64,000 bases of DNA from Aradus depressus (taxonomy: Eukaryota; Arthropoda; Insecta; Hemiptera; Aradidae). The position numbers and the translations under genes were made by a program. The notes beneath the pieces are model-generated. The model searched no databases, was not told where the DNA came from, and saw only the letters and a program-made list of their open reading frames with translations. Location of the stretch: contig OY759221.1 of NCBI GenBank assembly GCA_963662175.1, forward strand, positions 27,949,027 through 28,013,026, written 5' to 3'. Numbering within the stretch: the stretch's first letter is position 1; every line of letters begins with the position of its first letter. Shown piece by piece: positions 51,190-62,078 of this stretch.

Positions 51190-51560
51190 ACATAATAAAG
51201 AAAATTAATAAGTATCGTCCTTATGAGATTCTGTATTTACCTATCGATTTTTGTGTCGATACATTCATTACAACGGCAGTTATTACAGTTTTTTTAGTTC
51301 AGACTCTTCCTTGTCCCCTCTTTCCATTGGCCGATTGGGCTCAAAATTGATAGATGATTTCATTATGGGGTTCAGGTTACACATATAAAATTTTGTTTCG
51401 ATACATTCATTCTATCCGCAGTTATTAGAGTTTTGTTAAGCCTCCCCTGAATTATTAATGACTGAAAATCAATGTGTGTCGTCTTTAGAAGGTTTTGAAT
51501 TAACATATAAAATTTCGTGTCGTTACATCCGTTCTATTGGGAGTTATCGTGTTTACGAAA
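51190..51560 (-). repeat. Modular repeat M
   Basis: GTGTCGATACATTCATTACAA, TTCGATACATTCATTCTATC and ATTGGGAGTTATCGTGTTTA mark minus-strand units. Confidence 0.65.
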
Positions 51561-51571
51561 CTAAATGTTTA

Positions 51572-51912
51572 AAGGTTAGGTTAGGTTTTATGGCTCATGC
51601 CCTGGCTTTAACTACGAGGTCATATCGCCTACTACCAGAGCGCTCTTTCGTCACTCTGGTGGACATGAGCCCGACCCTACTGTGGGAGTCCTAAATGTTG
51701 CCTACCCTAAAGTTTTATTCACTTAGGGTAGGGGTCTTTAACGAGTACCTGACATCGTACAGGCTCGGGACGATCGTTTAACGTCCCATCCGAAGGAAGG
51801 CCTGTTTAAGTTTATTTTACCTCCCAGATAAAATAAACTAAGGGTCTCGTTTCGAACCTACGATCTTGAGCTCAGAAGACAAGCACGCACACCACTGAGC
51901 TACCGGCGCCCT
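51572..51912 (-). repeat. SINE S1, AACCT tail
   Basis: GGTTAGGTTAGGTTTTATGGC tail, head CTACCGGCGCCCTA. Nearly complete. Confidence 0.9.
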
Positions 51913-52690
51913 ATCTATCTTAAAATATTGGTCAGTGTCAAAAGAAACCGTACAAACATCATCTTTCATCCTGATCCTACCGTTCAACACTCATCTTGAT
52001 AATTCTTCGTGTCTTCTAAATAGATTTTGGCCACGAGACCTCTATACTCCTCTATAATGATCAGTGTTAGTATAGCTTATTAGGGGCGCCAGAGAGATGA
52101 GTGTTTGAGTTGTCCAGACGTCAAGGTCTGCCTGTTGCAATCTTCAAATATGTCGTAGGTGTGTTTGTCATCCTATCCTCCCACACACACATGCAGGTAA
52201 CATAACCATATGACTTAAGTATTACAAATCTCAGTTTTATTCTAATGACATATTTGTAAACGGAACTCAAAGTCAAGGAAAAATGAAGAAAACTATATTT
52301 ATGTCAGAAAACACTCAGTATACTTGAATAATATAACGAGGTGTAAACTTTCACGGAAAATCGTGTGTATTATTATACGGTAATTGTGAACTATTACTTG
52401 ATCACGATTAAAACGTATTTACTTCACGTTTTTGTATAACGAAAGTATAAGAGGTTTGCTCCCAACACAGTTATCTGTGAAAAAACAGTAGGTCAAATGT
52501 CAGTTTTAGCCGTTACTATGGCTATATATAGTGTATGTATAGTGGCTGTATTATAAAATTGGCTTATTATATACATTACATTATTAAGCCAGTGTATTAT
52601 TATTATGTTAATTTGAACAGTTATTTTTACTTCCCCAGTTATACGAAGTATAGGGTATAATAAATACACTGTCTTAATACTGCTACAGTG
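51913..52690. other. No gene; short M head at 52622-52660
   Basis: Unique-looking sequence. No splice-bounded ORF recognised. Confidence 0.35.
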
Positions 52691-52691
52691 T

Positions 52692-52812
52692 AAACGACGG
52701 CTTAAGCGTCAATGGCCTAGAGGCCTCCTTACCAGCAGCAGTGACAGTCATAAGTTATAGACTAGGGAGTGTCACCACTGGGAGATGTCTCCTCTCATGA
52801 CATTTTGATATT
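52692..52812. repeat. Repeat shared with 28275-29265 (uninterrupted)
   Basis: Carries the AATGGCCTAGAGGCC site intact, whereas the 28304 element interrupts it in the other copy. Confidence 0.5.
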
Positions 52813-52890
52813 GTCATTACGTCTTTATCAGCACATTTGCTTGTTGTATTTATTTGTATACAGTTGTAAATAAATGAAAAAAAATATATA

Positions 52891-53530
52891 CAGGGTGGCC
52901 CAGATAAGCGGGCAAGTGAAATAACTCCTAAACGGTTAGAGATATCAAAATTGTGCATAGGACTAAAGTTGTAGCAGTTGCCGAAAGCTATAGTGTGGCG
53001 TCCTCGAAAAGACATAAATGATCCTTTTAATGGCTCAAATAGCCCTTCGAAGGCGGGACTCCCTTTTGACCCTTAAGTTTCATTACATTTTATTAAAGTA
53101 CTAAAGAAACAAGGAAGAACTGTGCAAACAAATTTTTGATACGTCAAGTAGTTCTCGGAACAAAAACGTTTAAAGTTGCACGTTTTTCTTATTCTGAAGT
53201 TACTTGGAATTTAATAACTTCAGAATAAGAAAAATGTGCAACTTTAAACGTTGTTTTTCCAAGAACTACTTGACGTATCAAAAATCTGTTTGCACAGTTC
53301 TTCCTTGTTTCTTTAGTACTTTAATTAAATGTAATGAAACGTAAGGGTCAAAAGGGAACCCCGCTCTTCGAAGGGCTATTTGAGCCATTAAAAGGGTCAT
53401 TTATGTCTTTTCAAGGACGTCATACTATAGCTCTTGGCGAGTGCTACAACTTTAGTCCTATGCACAATTTTGATATCTCTAACCGTTTAGGAGTTATTTC
53501 ACTTATGGCCCGCTTATCTGGGCCACCCTG
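52891..53530. mobile_element. 640-bp foldback element
   Basis: Two inverted arms of about 310 bp with ends CAGGGTGGCCCAGATAAGCG / CGCTTATCTGGGCCACCCTG, joined by a spacer of roughly 15 nt near 53210. Flanked by TATA on both sides (52887-52890, 53531-53534). The arms differ by scattered substitutions. No transposase; a transcript would fold into a long hairpin. Confidence 0.88.
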
Positions 53531-53534
53531 TATA

Positions 53535-53850
53535 TGAAATGTCATGTCGATACATAACATTACATCGGCAGTTATTGAGATTTTTGAGTTGAGCCTCCCC
53601 CCTAACCCATCCCTTCTCTTTAGCCGATTCGACTGAAAATCAATAGATGTCGTCTTTAGAAGTTTTTGAATGTACATATAAATTTTCGTATCGATGCATT
53701 CATTCTATCGGGAGTTACCGTGTTCACAGACACAAACACACAAAAACTTTTTTTTATAATTTTGAAATCATGGAAAATTCTATTAAACACTGCGCATCGA
53801 ATTTTTTACCGATTACATAACTTCCTCTATACTTTGTATAGCTGAGGAAT
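53535..53850 (-). repeat. Modular repeat M
   Basis: CATTACATCGGCAGTTATTG, TTCATTCTATCGGGAGTTAC and head ATTACATAACTTCCTC...TAGCTGAGG. Confidence 0.7.
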
Positions 53851-53944
53851 TGAAAAAAAAAAAAAACTGGGTACTCAGGACATGGATTCTACGATTATGG
53901 TACTTTTCTTACTGTACCCTTTCGTCTTAAGGAATGGTTCCTCC

Positions 53945-54274
53945 TCAGCGTTTCCTTGTTTTATTCTGAGATGGAGTGTTTTTGGCAGCTATTTTGGACA
54001 ACATATACACAAACGACCCACATACGCACAATTCCTCGACAAGTAATAAAACAGTCTCCTTGAGACCCACATAACTTCTTGGAGACTGAGGGGGTGACAC
54101 AGAATCACTTCTTTGAATACTATTGACACACAGCCAAAATAAATAAATAAAAATATATTTATTCTGCTTTTCTAGAATGTTTATTTCTTGAGAATCACTT
54201 CCGAGTCCTGGTATGTTAGTTGCACTTTTAAAATTTGAAATATTCAATGTACTAAAATTAATTTTGGATGCCAT
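53945..54274 (-). CDS. Unrecognised 109-codon ORF
   Basis: ATG at 54274. Starts MASKINFSTLNISNFKSATN, contains RSDSVSPPQSPRSYVGLKET and a hydrophobic run VLLLVEELCVCGSFVYML, and ends SQNKTRKR. The SPPQSP segment and basic tail look protein-like. The middle (KQNKYIFIYLFWLC) reads like AT-rich non-coding sequence and ends in an acceptor-like GTGTCAATAG, so it may be a retained intron. I do not know the family. It may be a chance ORF. Confidence 0.3.
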   Translation of the reverse strand: MASKINFSTLNISNFKSATNIPGLGSDSQEINILEKQNKYIFIYLFWLCVNSIQRSDSVSPPQSPRSYVGLKETVLLLVEELCVCGSFVYMLSKIAAKNTPSQNKTRKR

Positions 54275-54417
54275 ATTGTCACTATTTTTACTCAGATAGA
54301 AATATAATTAAAGGGGTTATTGGTCAAAAATTCGATGTTGAGTGTAAACCTCAATTTTGAAGGTGTAAACCTCAGTCAATACAATCCATTATACTACGCC
54401 GCATTGCCGATGCGCCA

Positions 54418-54729
54418 TTTTACGTTTCCAACCTCACATTACATAATGACCTCAACATCCCATTTTTACCTTCTGTTATCAGGACACGATATCAACATTT
54501 TCACGACAAACTCCATCATCACCCCAATCCACTTATACAAGAATTATATACAAACACCCTCCCCACAAATCCACCACGATGCCTCAAGCGGATATGGCAG
54601 AGGGACCTGCTCCAGGACTATCCTGGACTCCTCTTCGGTCACGTACCTCAGCAGTACAGCCACGCACTTGCCACTGCACTAGTTATCGCAATTGCTAATG
54701 GCAAATGTTATGCCGTTGTAAATATATAA
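54418..54729 (+). pseudogene. Jockey-like LINE C-terminal fragment
   Basis: The frame reads FYVSNLTLHNDLNIPFLPSV, then HHHPNPLIQELYTNTLPTNP and PRCLKRIWQRDLLQD, ending at TAA 54727 with an A/T-rich tail. Y-V-S-N-x-T-L-H-x-D-L-x-I is the usual end of Jockey-type ORF2. Upstream the frame is lost near 54417. It splits an M head (left part 54300-54336). Confidence 0.8.
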
Positions 54730-54754
54730 ATAAAATAAATAAATAGAGTTTACA

Positions 54755-55098
54755 CCGGGATTTCATGTTTTCCTAAATTCAAAAATTGAATTAAAAGGTC
54801 TTGTCTGACTGTGTATATGTCTTTGAACACGATAACTCGTAATAAAATAAACATATCGTCATGAGATTTTACATGTGTATCCAGAACCCCATAAGAACCG
54901 ACAGTCAATGAAGGGAATAAGATCAGAGGAAGGGCTCAACTCAAAAAGCGTCATAACTACCGATGTATTGTATGTATCGACAGGAAATTTTATATGTGTA
55001 TTCAGAATCCACTAAGAACGATACCTGTTGATATTCAACGATATCGACTGAAGGGAAGAGGGGATGTTCAACTCAAAAAGCCTAGTAACTGCCGATGT
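54755..55098 (+). repeat. Modular repeat M
   Basis: Head remnant CGGGATTTCATGTTTTCC, then units with CCGATGTATTGTATGTATCG and CCGATGTAA. Confidence 0.65.
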
Positions 55099-55670
55099 AA
55101 TTGAGCTGAGTTTACGAAACTCTTTCTTAGGCGACTCATGTATTTCGTTGTACTCGTACTCCTCCTAAACCCCTATACCGATAACATTGAGCTTTGCCAC
55201 GATGGTAGTGGACACTGTGACGATGGTTTACTACTAAAAAAATCTGAAATCGAACATACCACGGAGGAATAATCACCGAAAAACAAAATCCCCATTGAAA
55301 TCAATTGAGAGACAAAATTCGCGCGAAATAAAGTTTTTCAATTTCAAATGTTAAAATCCGGACACCACTTTTTTTTGAGCCGTTTTTTTCAGGGTTCTAA
55401 CGTACTAACTTCGACTTTTTTTCGATAAAAATATTCTTCAACATACAAAGAACATATAGTAAAAAGAATTTTGTGCAAAAACAGCTGTTGTTGTCTACAA
55501 AAAGGCTAGAAAAAATCCATTGAATTCAATTGAAATCTATTTAAAGTATTAATATATTCATAAAGAACATACAAGGTGAGAAGTTACTGAAAATTATTAA
55601 AACATTAACTGAGTTTTTTATATAGATATGCTTGACTCAGCTCAGTTTTTGCAAACAGCAGAATGTATTG
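55099..55670. repeat. Unclassified insertion inside M
   Basis: Begins TGAGCTGAGTTT and ends with the inverse ACTCAGCTCAGTTT. The interior has no ORF domain. M resumes at about 55671. Confidence 0.4.
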
Positions 55671-55732
55671 CACACCTAGTTTATGTATCGACAGGAATTT
55701 TAAAAGGTGTCAGAACACACTAAGGACGACAT

Positions 55733-55972
55733 CGGGTCGTATGGCTAGAGCGTAGGGCTTCCGTTGCTTGGATTTTTCACGGTTGCTGGTTCGAATCCCG
55801 TCTGGGCGATAGTTTTATTATCATGGATAAAACTTTTTTTCCCGGGTCCATGTATGTTTGCAAATAACCTCAGGGATGTTGCCCGCCCCTGTGGTGCCAA
55901 AATAAAAATGGGCTTCTAACAATCCAAGGGGAAAAATTTCCTCGAGTGAAACCGCTGTTAAAAAAAAAAAAA
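55733..55972 (+). repeat. Diverged SINE S2 relative
   Basis: TCGTATGGCTAGAGCGTAGG, GGTTCGAATCCCGTCTGGG B box, CCCGGGTCCATG body, A-rich tail. The variable arm differs from S2. Confidence 0.7.
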
Positions 55973-56483
55973 TAATAAGTAAGACACTTATTGATTTTCA
56001 GCCAAATCTGCCGGATGTTATTTATACAAGATGATACCAAGGATATGAATGAATTAATTTTTAGATTCTGACGTAGGAGGTTTGCAGGTCATCTATTTCT
56101 GATTTGAATCATCAGTCAAAATAGGTTACGCGATTTCCTGCATTTTGTACCCTTCCTACTCTAAAATTAGGTATCATTTTAATACAGTTTTCGGCATGTA
56201 TCTCGCAAACAGGTCTTCGATAAATCGCATTTCATATAAAATGACCGTTTTAGTTATCTATTGACGGAATGTCGAACTAACCGAGACCTATAAAATTCAA
56301 AAAATACGGATTTTTGGACCAAACATGGGCGTCTTTTATTCTTTCCAGACTTCTAAATTTAGGCTCACTTTTCTGTGCATGGTCACAAATATAGAATGTC
56401 TCGAGTGTACTGATGTCTTATTTTGGGACGCAGTTCTTCATTGTTACTTCTATGTCTCGTCTAATATTTCTTCTATTCTTACA

Positions 56484-56516
<33 letters not shown>

Positions 56517-56727
56517 GTTATTTCTGTGTGCTATGTAATATTTTTTTTACCCGTCTGGTAAAGAGGTATTGTCTGTTTGTGACGCTGACCACCGGGGGTG
56601 GCGACATTGGCTGATAGTCTACTTTTGGCCTATGTTCACCCGGGTCTATTCCGGTGGTCTGTGTCAGCCCCTGTGTGACGCCCATGGTGGGGGGTGGTGG
56701 CATCCCCCACACCTCTTCTTGTTTCAG
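55973..56727 (+). other. Intronic sequence upstream of exon 56728
   Basis: Contains an M scrap (ACTTATTGATTTTCAGCC), T28 at about 56486-56513, and a GC-rich polypyrimidine approach (CTCTTCTTGTTTCAG) to the acceptor. Confidence 0.5.
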
Positions 56728-57195
56728 GTGACCACAACGACCCGGCTGGCCAAGTCCCGGATCGCCATGTCCTCTTCCATCCAGTCGGACCTGTCTGAGC
56801 TCAAATCCTCCATCTCCGAGATGAAGAACCTCTCCAGCAGCAAGTTGTCATCCCGGGGTCGTTGTTCTGTTGAGGACCTTGTCGACTGTGGTGAGACACC
56901 AGAGCCTCTCGTCACTTTCCCCGATCCAGAGACGCCGCCACCTCCGACGACAAACGCCCTGTCTGATGATCAAATGAAAACTCTTAAATTCGAACAGAAA
57001 CGTACCACGTCCGCGTCTAAGACCAAAGTGATAACAGATGGTTTCAGTGCGGAACAGGCGAGTCACGATATGGCCGAAATGAAGCGGGTTCAAGCCGGCG
57101 ATGTGTCTTATCAAGAATCGGCTGCTCAGCAGCAACGACGGGCGCGACTCGAAATGGATGGTGTCACTGCTGAAAAATCCCTCAACATGCTCCAG
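56728..57195 (+). CDS. Internal exon of a host gene (156 codons)
   Basis: Acceptor TTGTTTCAG|GTG and donor CTCCAG|GTATGT. 468 nt, phase 0 at both ends, no stop. It encodes VTTTTRLAKSRIAMSSSIQS, a Ser-rich helical stretch (DLSELKSSISEMKNL), an acidic Pro patch (ETPEPLVTFPDPETPPPPTT), then FEQKRTTSASKTKVITDGFS, EMKRVQAGDVSYQESAAQQQ and ARLEMDGVTAEKSLNML. Codon composition is strikingly unlike its surroundings. The phase matches exon 38881-39024. The repetitive K/Q/S-rich helices resemble linkers of Z-disc titin-like insect proteins (zormin is one possibility), but I cannot confirm the name. Confidence 0.85.
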
Positions 57196-57741
57196 GTATG
57201 TTATATTTTTCCTTGTTTTATATATAGTCAATTTTCCCAGAAAAACCATAAAACCCTCATACAATTAACTTTCATTACTTTTTTATTGACAGTATTGATC
57301 GGTTCATGTAGATATGTAACTCTTCTAAAATCCTATTCTCAGTGAAGAAATCTATCCGAAGGAGTCTTTTGCTTATATGTTTGCTTTTTAAAAATTAAAT
57401 TTGTCTGATTTTGGGACTAGATTATAATCCAATTAGGTATTCGGTTTGACTGTATTGAAATGAGATCAGATATGAGCTCTCTAGGTATTAATATTGACTG
57501 TATTGAAATGTGATCGGACATTAGCTCTCGTAGAGTTAACTAAGAGCCAGTTTTTGATAGATATTCCTCATCCTACGTAGCTTATTTTATGAAGACAAGT
57601 GAAGATGACACTTATGCATTAAGTGTGTTAAAAGTGCTTTCAATGGCTTTGGCAATTTGAGTTAACTTTTCTGAGAAGTTGTAGTAGCGTCGTGTTTTTG
57701 TAACTTTCTCGACGGAGAACAATATTTTATATGAAACGATG
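57196..57741. other. Intronic sequence
   Basis: AT-rich. Two GACTGTATTGAAATGWGATC repeats at 57450 and 57497 are about 47 bp apart. The end (57683 on) is duplicated at 58694. Confidence 0.4.
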
Positions 57742-57745
57742 TTAA

Positions 57746-58151
57746 CCCTAGAAAGGTAAGGTTGACAATTTATCTTATTTTCCTAATGACCATCAATTTG
57801 TCGGCACTGGTTTTTTTCGCCCAAATAACTTATGAATATTAAATATTTTCTTTATGGGATTATTAGGATTTTTTTCATTAAAACCAAAGATATTTTGAAC
57901 AATTTTATTACAAAATATTTTTAATTATGTAAAAATAATGGCGTAAATTTTTACATTTTTTTAAAGAAAACAATCAGGTTATTAGATTGTATATCAAAAT
58001 AATGTATCGTCATTATTATGATGGTGACTATAGTACACTTTTTGATAGAAATTCAGACAACGCAATTTACTGCATACACTACAGGTTCACCCACCATCTA
58101 CCTCCACCCCCTAAATCCCCGACTTTCTGACGTTACGTTAGCTTTCTAGGG
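57746..58151. mobile_element. piggyBac MITE
   Basis: TTAA target duplication on both sides (57742-57745, 58152-58155) and termini CCCTAGAAAGGTAAGGT / reverse-complement CCCTAGAAAGCTAACGT, the canonical piggyBac end. 406 bp, no transposase. A paralogous copy of the flanks at 58694-58790 lacks it. Confidence 0.9.
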
Positions 58152-58247
58152 TTAATAGTCTGAAAATAGACCATTCAATAAACGACAGGTCGTCATTTCA
58201 ATTTTGAATAATCAAATACAATTTATAGAATATAAAATTAATATTTA

Positions 58248-58447
58248 GGGTCATGGTGGCCGTGCGGGCTAGAGCATAGGGCTTTGGTCGCATGGTCTCA
58301 CCATTGTTCGCGGGTTCGAATCCCGTCTGGGAGAGAGTTTCATTTTGTAGATAGGACTTCCTCCCGGGGCCATGCATGTTGTAAACAACTAAATATTACA
58401 TCGTTGTAAGAGATATAATGCATCGTACATAAGGCAAAAAAAAAAAT
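58248..58447 (+). repeat. SINE S2
   Basis: GGGTCATGGTGGCCGTGCGG head, GGGTTCGAATCCCGTC B box, body, short A tail. Confidence 0.88.
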
Positions 58448-58459
58448 TGTTATTGTGGA

Positions 58460-58690
58460 TCATACCCAACATCCGGGTTTAACTACAAGGTCATATCGCC
58501 TACTACCAGAGCGTTCATTCGTTACTCCGGTGGACCCGACTCTAGGGAATATTACATTTAGCCTACTCAGATTTCATTACCTAGGGTAAGGGTTTTTAAC
58601 GAGTACTTGACATCGCCTTAGCTCAGAACTATTGCTTAACCTCCTATCCGAAGGACGTCGTGCTCAAGGTTTCTTACCTCCCAGATACAA
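58460..58690 (-). repeat. SINE S1 fragment
   Basis: AACTACAAGGTCATATCGCC core to ACCTCCCAGATACAAAAAC. Head missing. Confidence 0.78.
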
Positions 58691-58693
58691 AAA

Positions 58694-58790
58694 CTTAAGC
58701 GTCATGTTTTTGTAACTTTTTCTACAGAGTAAAATATTTTATGTAGGACAATGTAAATAGTCTGAAAGTAGCCTATTTAAGACACCTATT
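58694..58790 (+). repeat. Duplicate of 57683-57741 plus 58156-58185
   Basis: GTCATGTTTTTGTAACTTTT...AATAGTCTGAAAGTAG matches the piggyBac flanks without the insertion. Confidence 0.7.
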
Positions 58791-59060
58791 AGTTTTCAGT
58801 CAAATCGGCCGAAGGGAAAGAGGGATCAGAGGAGATGGCTTATCTCAAATACCCTAATAACTACTGATGTAATGACGTATCAACGCAAAATTTAGTATGA
58901 GCAAATTTAGTAAGTCAACTAATGATTTTCGAAAGTCTCGTTTGAATTTTGTTCTGACAAAATTTTGTTCTGACCCAGTTTTTGGGTGATTCACGTAAGA
59001 ACATCGAATTTCAGACTGATTACATACCTTCCCCTCTAACTCATAGGGCTGCGGATGTAA
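58780..59060. repeat. Modular repeat M, + body then minus head
   Basis: CACCTATTAGTTTTCAGTCA (+) through CTGATGTAATGACG, then AATTTCAGACTGATTACATA (minus) to about 59060. Confidence 0.6.
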
Positions 59061-59738
59061 TAACTTAGAAAAAAAAATGTAATTGGTTAGTTTGATAAAC
59101 GGATTTAGTTGTCTGCTTTTTTTTAATTTTTTACAGAACAATATAACGATATAAACGGGCAAGATGCGCAAGCTCTTATATTGACGACGTGGGCTATAAA
59201 AATAAACATAAGTTCAGGAACATGTTTAAGCAGCCATACAAAGCTATGTTGACCTTGTACTCCCTCCTGTTTGTTTGTTTTGTCTCGGGTTTTTTTTACT
59301 TCGTTCTGTGTGTTCCTGTTTATTTTGGTTGTCTGTCTCGTTTGTTTGTCATACGTCTGACTGATTTCACAAGTCCTCGCCAATGTTTGAATATAGAAAA
59401 TTCTTTATTTTTATTTATTTTTTAGAAGTTTTAAATTCTTTGAAAGAAAGAAGACATAATGAAAAGACAGCCATATCGAATTTTGAAAACATAAATTTTA
59501 TATATCTTTAGTAAATTTATTCTGGATTATTGGATTAACTCTGTAAAGAAGGCTGACTTGGAACCCTCACAACATGACTCAGACTAGACCGGCTACATAG
59601 ATTACACAGGCAAGCGATAAAAAAACTTTTTTGATTATTTTACCTTTCTTCTATGTATTTTGGCCTGCTGAATTCGAAAATGACACCGAAATTGCTGTAT
59701 CATATACAGTTTTTTGTCAAATGTTCACTTAACCTGAA
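59061..59738. other. No gene recognised
   Basis: Two overlapping ORFs on opposite strands (59123-59425) show no domain. Confidence 0.3.
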
Positions 59739-60203
59739 CTTAGTGACTTGATTTGAGATTTGGGGTTGTCCAAAGAAAAAGCTGAGCTTATAGGCTCTAG
59801 GCTGAAAGAGAAAAACCTACTGGCTTCTGGAACATCCTCTTTCATTGGTACAGGAAAAGAGAACATTTATCTCTCAAGAGCATAACTTAGTTTACTGTTG
59901 AGACATACCCGGCTTGGTGCAAAAGCTCAACATAGGTGATTGGAGACTATCGACAGTTCCAAGAGAAGTCTCAAAGCTGTGCTTTTACAGAATGGGAACA
60001 TCTATGCCTCACTCCCGGTTGGTCATTCCGTTTACTTAAAGGAGAGCTACGACAATTTTGAACTTGTGCTTTCAATAATAAGGTACCCAGATCATGGTTG
60101 GATGATGAAAGTTCTGTGCATGCTTCTCGGTCAACAGGGTGGATATACCAAGTTCCCATGTTTTCTTTGTGAATGGGATTCAAGAGCTAAGAGTGAACAA
60201 TAA
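59739..60203 (+). pseudogene. Fragment of a repetitive arthropod protein of unknown function
   Basis: LSDLI, stop, DLGLSKEKAELIGSRLKEKN, a broken middle, then (from 59940) IDSSKRSLKAVLLQNGNIYA, SLPVGHSVYLKESYDNFELV and LLGQQGGYTKFPCFLCEWDS. This series is familiar from a multi-copy, transposon-like uncharacterised family in arthropod and cnidarian genomes. At least two stops and a frameshift, so not functional. The class of element is not known to me. Confidence 0.7.
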
Positions 60204-60349
60204 TAATTATTAGTCATCTATATCCGGCATTGGGTGTTGTCCTTATGAAGTTCTGGAATCAAATATCTCTGGTAACAGGGAATAAATTCGTAACTTTTCA
60301 GGGCTTTTTTACTTTTGCATTAATCGTGTAAATCCAATTTTTGGAATAA

Positions 60350-60600
60350 ATAAATAATGTTTGCATCATTATTAATCATATAATAATAATGATAAATTTA
60401 TTTCCGTTAAACCAATACATGGTAAGAGGATACGTCAAAAGAATTTATACATTAAGATAGCTTATAAATTAGATTTATAACTACTTGAGTCTAACACATC
60501 TATGATTAGTAGTAATAACAAAACTATTAAAAAAAGGAAAATGAATGAGGGAAATTAATAAAAACTGAACAAATAAATATTTAAAAATATATGAGTATAT
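60350..60600 (-). repeat. LINE 3' end-like repeat, copy 2
   Basis: Inverse of 25223-25440 (GAATGTATAAATTC and GGTTTAACGGAAATAAATTT on the minus strand), with matching A/T-rich end. Confidence 0.55.
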
Positions 60601-61559
60601 AAAAAACTTAATACAAGATATGTTTATAATAAGTAGACACATTTTTCAATTTAATAAAAATTAAGATTACTATTTTTCAAAAAAAACTCTTCGGAAGTGT
60701 CTTTATCCCGTTCTTACGTCCCATCACCAGGTCCCAATGTGCGGGATATAGAAAAGAATATACCTTCTAAATCTATAGGAGTGAATGAAAATGAATATTC
60801 TTCGACTTACCTAATTATTGACCACACTTACCTAATTATTAACCATATTTTTTGAAATACTCGTGAATGATGCCTCTCTAAAGTTGATTTAACCGAAAAT
60901 GCCCTCTTCACTTGGAGAAGTCTGCCATTGTGAATAAATGGTTAAATGCAGTTACCTCGTGAATGATTCCTCAAAGAAGTTGATTTAACCGAGAACATAC
61001 ACAATTTTACGAGATACCAAGAAACCCACACCTTATAATTCGGAAAGTATTAGCGTCCTGAGCTCCCAACTTCTTCACAGTGCGCAGTTGACTTGAGAGA
61101 TGATCACAGTACACTTAACTCATTTTGGCCATTTTACGATTTAACAACTTATTACCCGTGACCATAGATTTAAAATATTGTGAGGATATATTCATTCTAT
61201 CGTGTCTACACTCGTTATTAGGGTTTTGTAGACGGTCTTGGACCTACGGACCCCCTAAATCTAAAAGCCCATTTCCTCTCATGACACTGATGTGCCACTG
61301 GAAGTCAGACGTCAGTTATATTACAAATTTTATAGAGTCTGGGCTGTTAACGCGGCGCCGTACGCAAATGAGGAAGTTTCTGATTGTCAGCTCCGCCAGG
61401 AAACTGCCTCAAGTCCTTGTTTCAAACCATTATTTTTTTTGTTGATGCTACATTTGTGAACGCAGTTTATTATGAGATCATAAGTACAGCATTTTAGGAT
61501 TCATTTTTGGCAATTTTGGTTGAAGTGGAGCTATTAGCAGTGATTGCAATGTAAAAAAA
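60601..61559. other. No gene; direct repeat inside
   Basis: CTCGTGAATGATKCCTCWMA..GTTGATTTAACCGA occurs at 60862 and 60957 (95-bp spacing). A 106-codon + ORF (61125-61445) lacks a known domain; part of it is M-like. Confidence 0.35.
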
Positions 61560-61890
61560 AGTTGACGGTGAATCACCGACAAAGTGCTTCCCCAGAACGA
61601 ATTAATCAATTAACTTTTTTCTCCCCTTCCCGCTCTAACAGTTGACTCATATAGGTACTCCTAAATTCTCATACTAAATTTTGTGTCGGTAAATTCATTA
61701 CAATGGCAGTTAATAGAGTTTTTGAGTTAAGCCTCTTCCCTAATCCCCTTGACCGATTATGCTGAAAATCGGTAGGTGTTGTCCTTAAAGGGTTCAATTC
61801 ACAAATATAAAATTTCATTTTGATACATTTATTCTATCGGGAATTATCGTGTCCTCAGACACATACAAACATTTTCTTTTTAACAACTTC
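61560..61890 (-). repeat. Modular repeat M
   Basis: Minus end GGTGAATCACCGACAAAGTG..CTTCCCCAGAACGAATTAATC, then units to TCTATCGGGAATTATCGTG. Confidence 0.72.
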
Positions 61891-61994
61891 TAAGTTGAGG
61901 GTGGACATATTGTGAAATTTGTAATAAATAAATAAAACAAACTTATTTTTTGAAATATTGTCTATTCCACTAAAGATATTTATAAAAATAAAAC

Positions 61995-62023
61995 TACCGG
62001 TTTCGGCCTCACACCATCGTCAG
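61995..62023 (-). ncRNA. Hammerhead-like core, family v left arm
   Basis: CTGACGA (62023-62017, fits CUGANGA), T, stem GGT/GCC with loop GTGAG, GAAA (62004-62001), then CCGG and triplet GUA. Stem III is minimal and partly self-complementary. Confidence 0.45.
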
Positions 62024-62049
62024 GTCTAGTTATGACTCGATAACTAGAC

Positions 62050-62078
62050 CTGACAATGGTGTGAGGCCGAAACCGGTA
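62050..62078 (+). ncRNA. Hammerhead-like core, family v right arm, G8 changed
   Basis: CTGACAA where the left arm has CTGACGA; otherwise the mirror copy. The change at G8 should reduce or abolish activity. Confidence 0.38.

Noticed and set aside
52692..52812. hAT end (CACCACTGGG)
   Set aside because: The match is short and lies inside a repeat shared with 29126, without an opposite end or duplication.
56569..57345. 258-codon continuous ORF
   Set aside because: The real coding part is the exon 56728-57195 with clear splice sites. The N-terminal and C-terminal extensions are intron translation.
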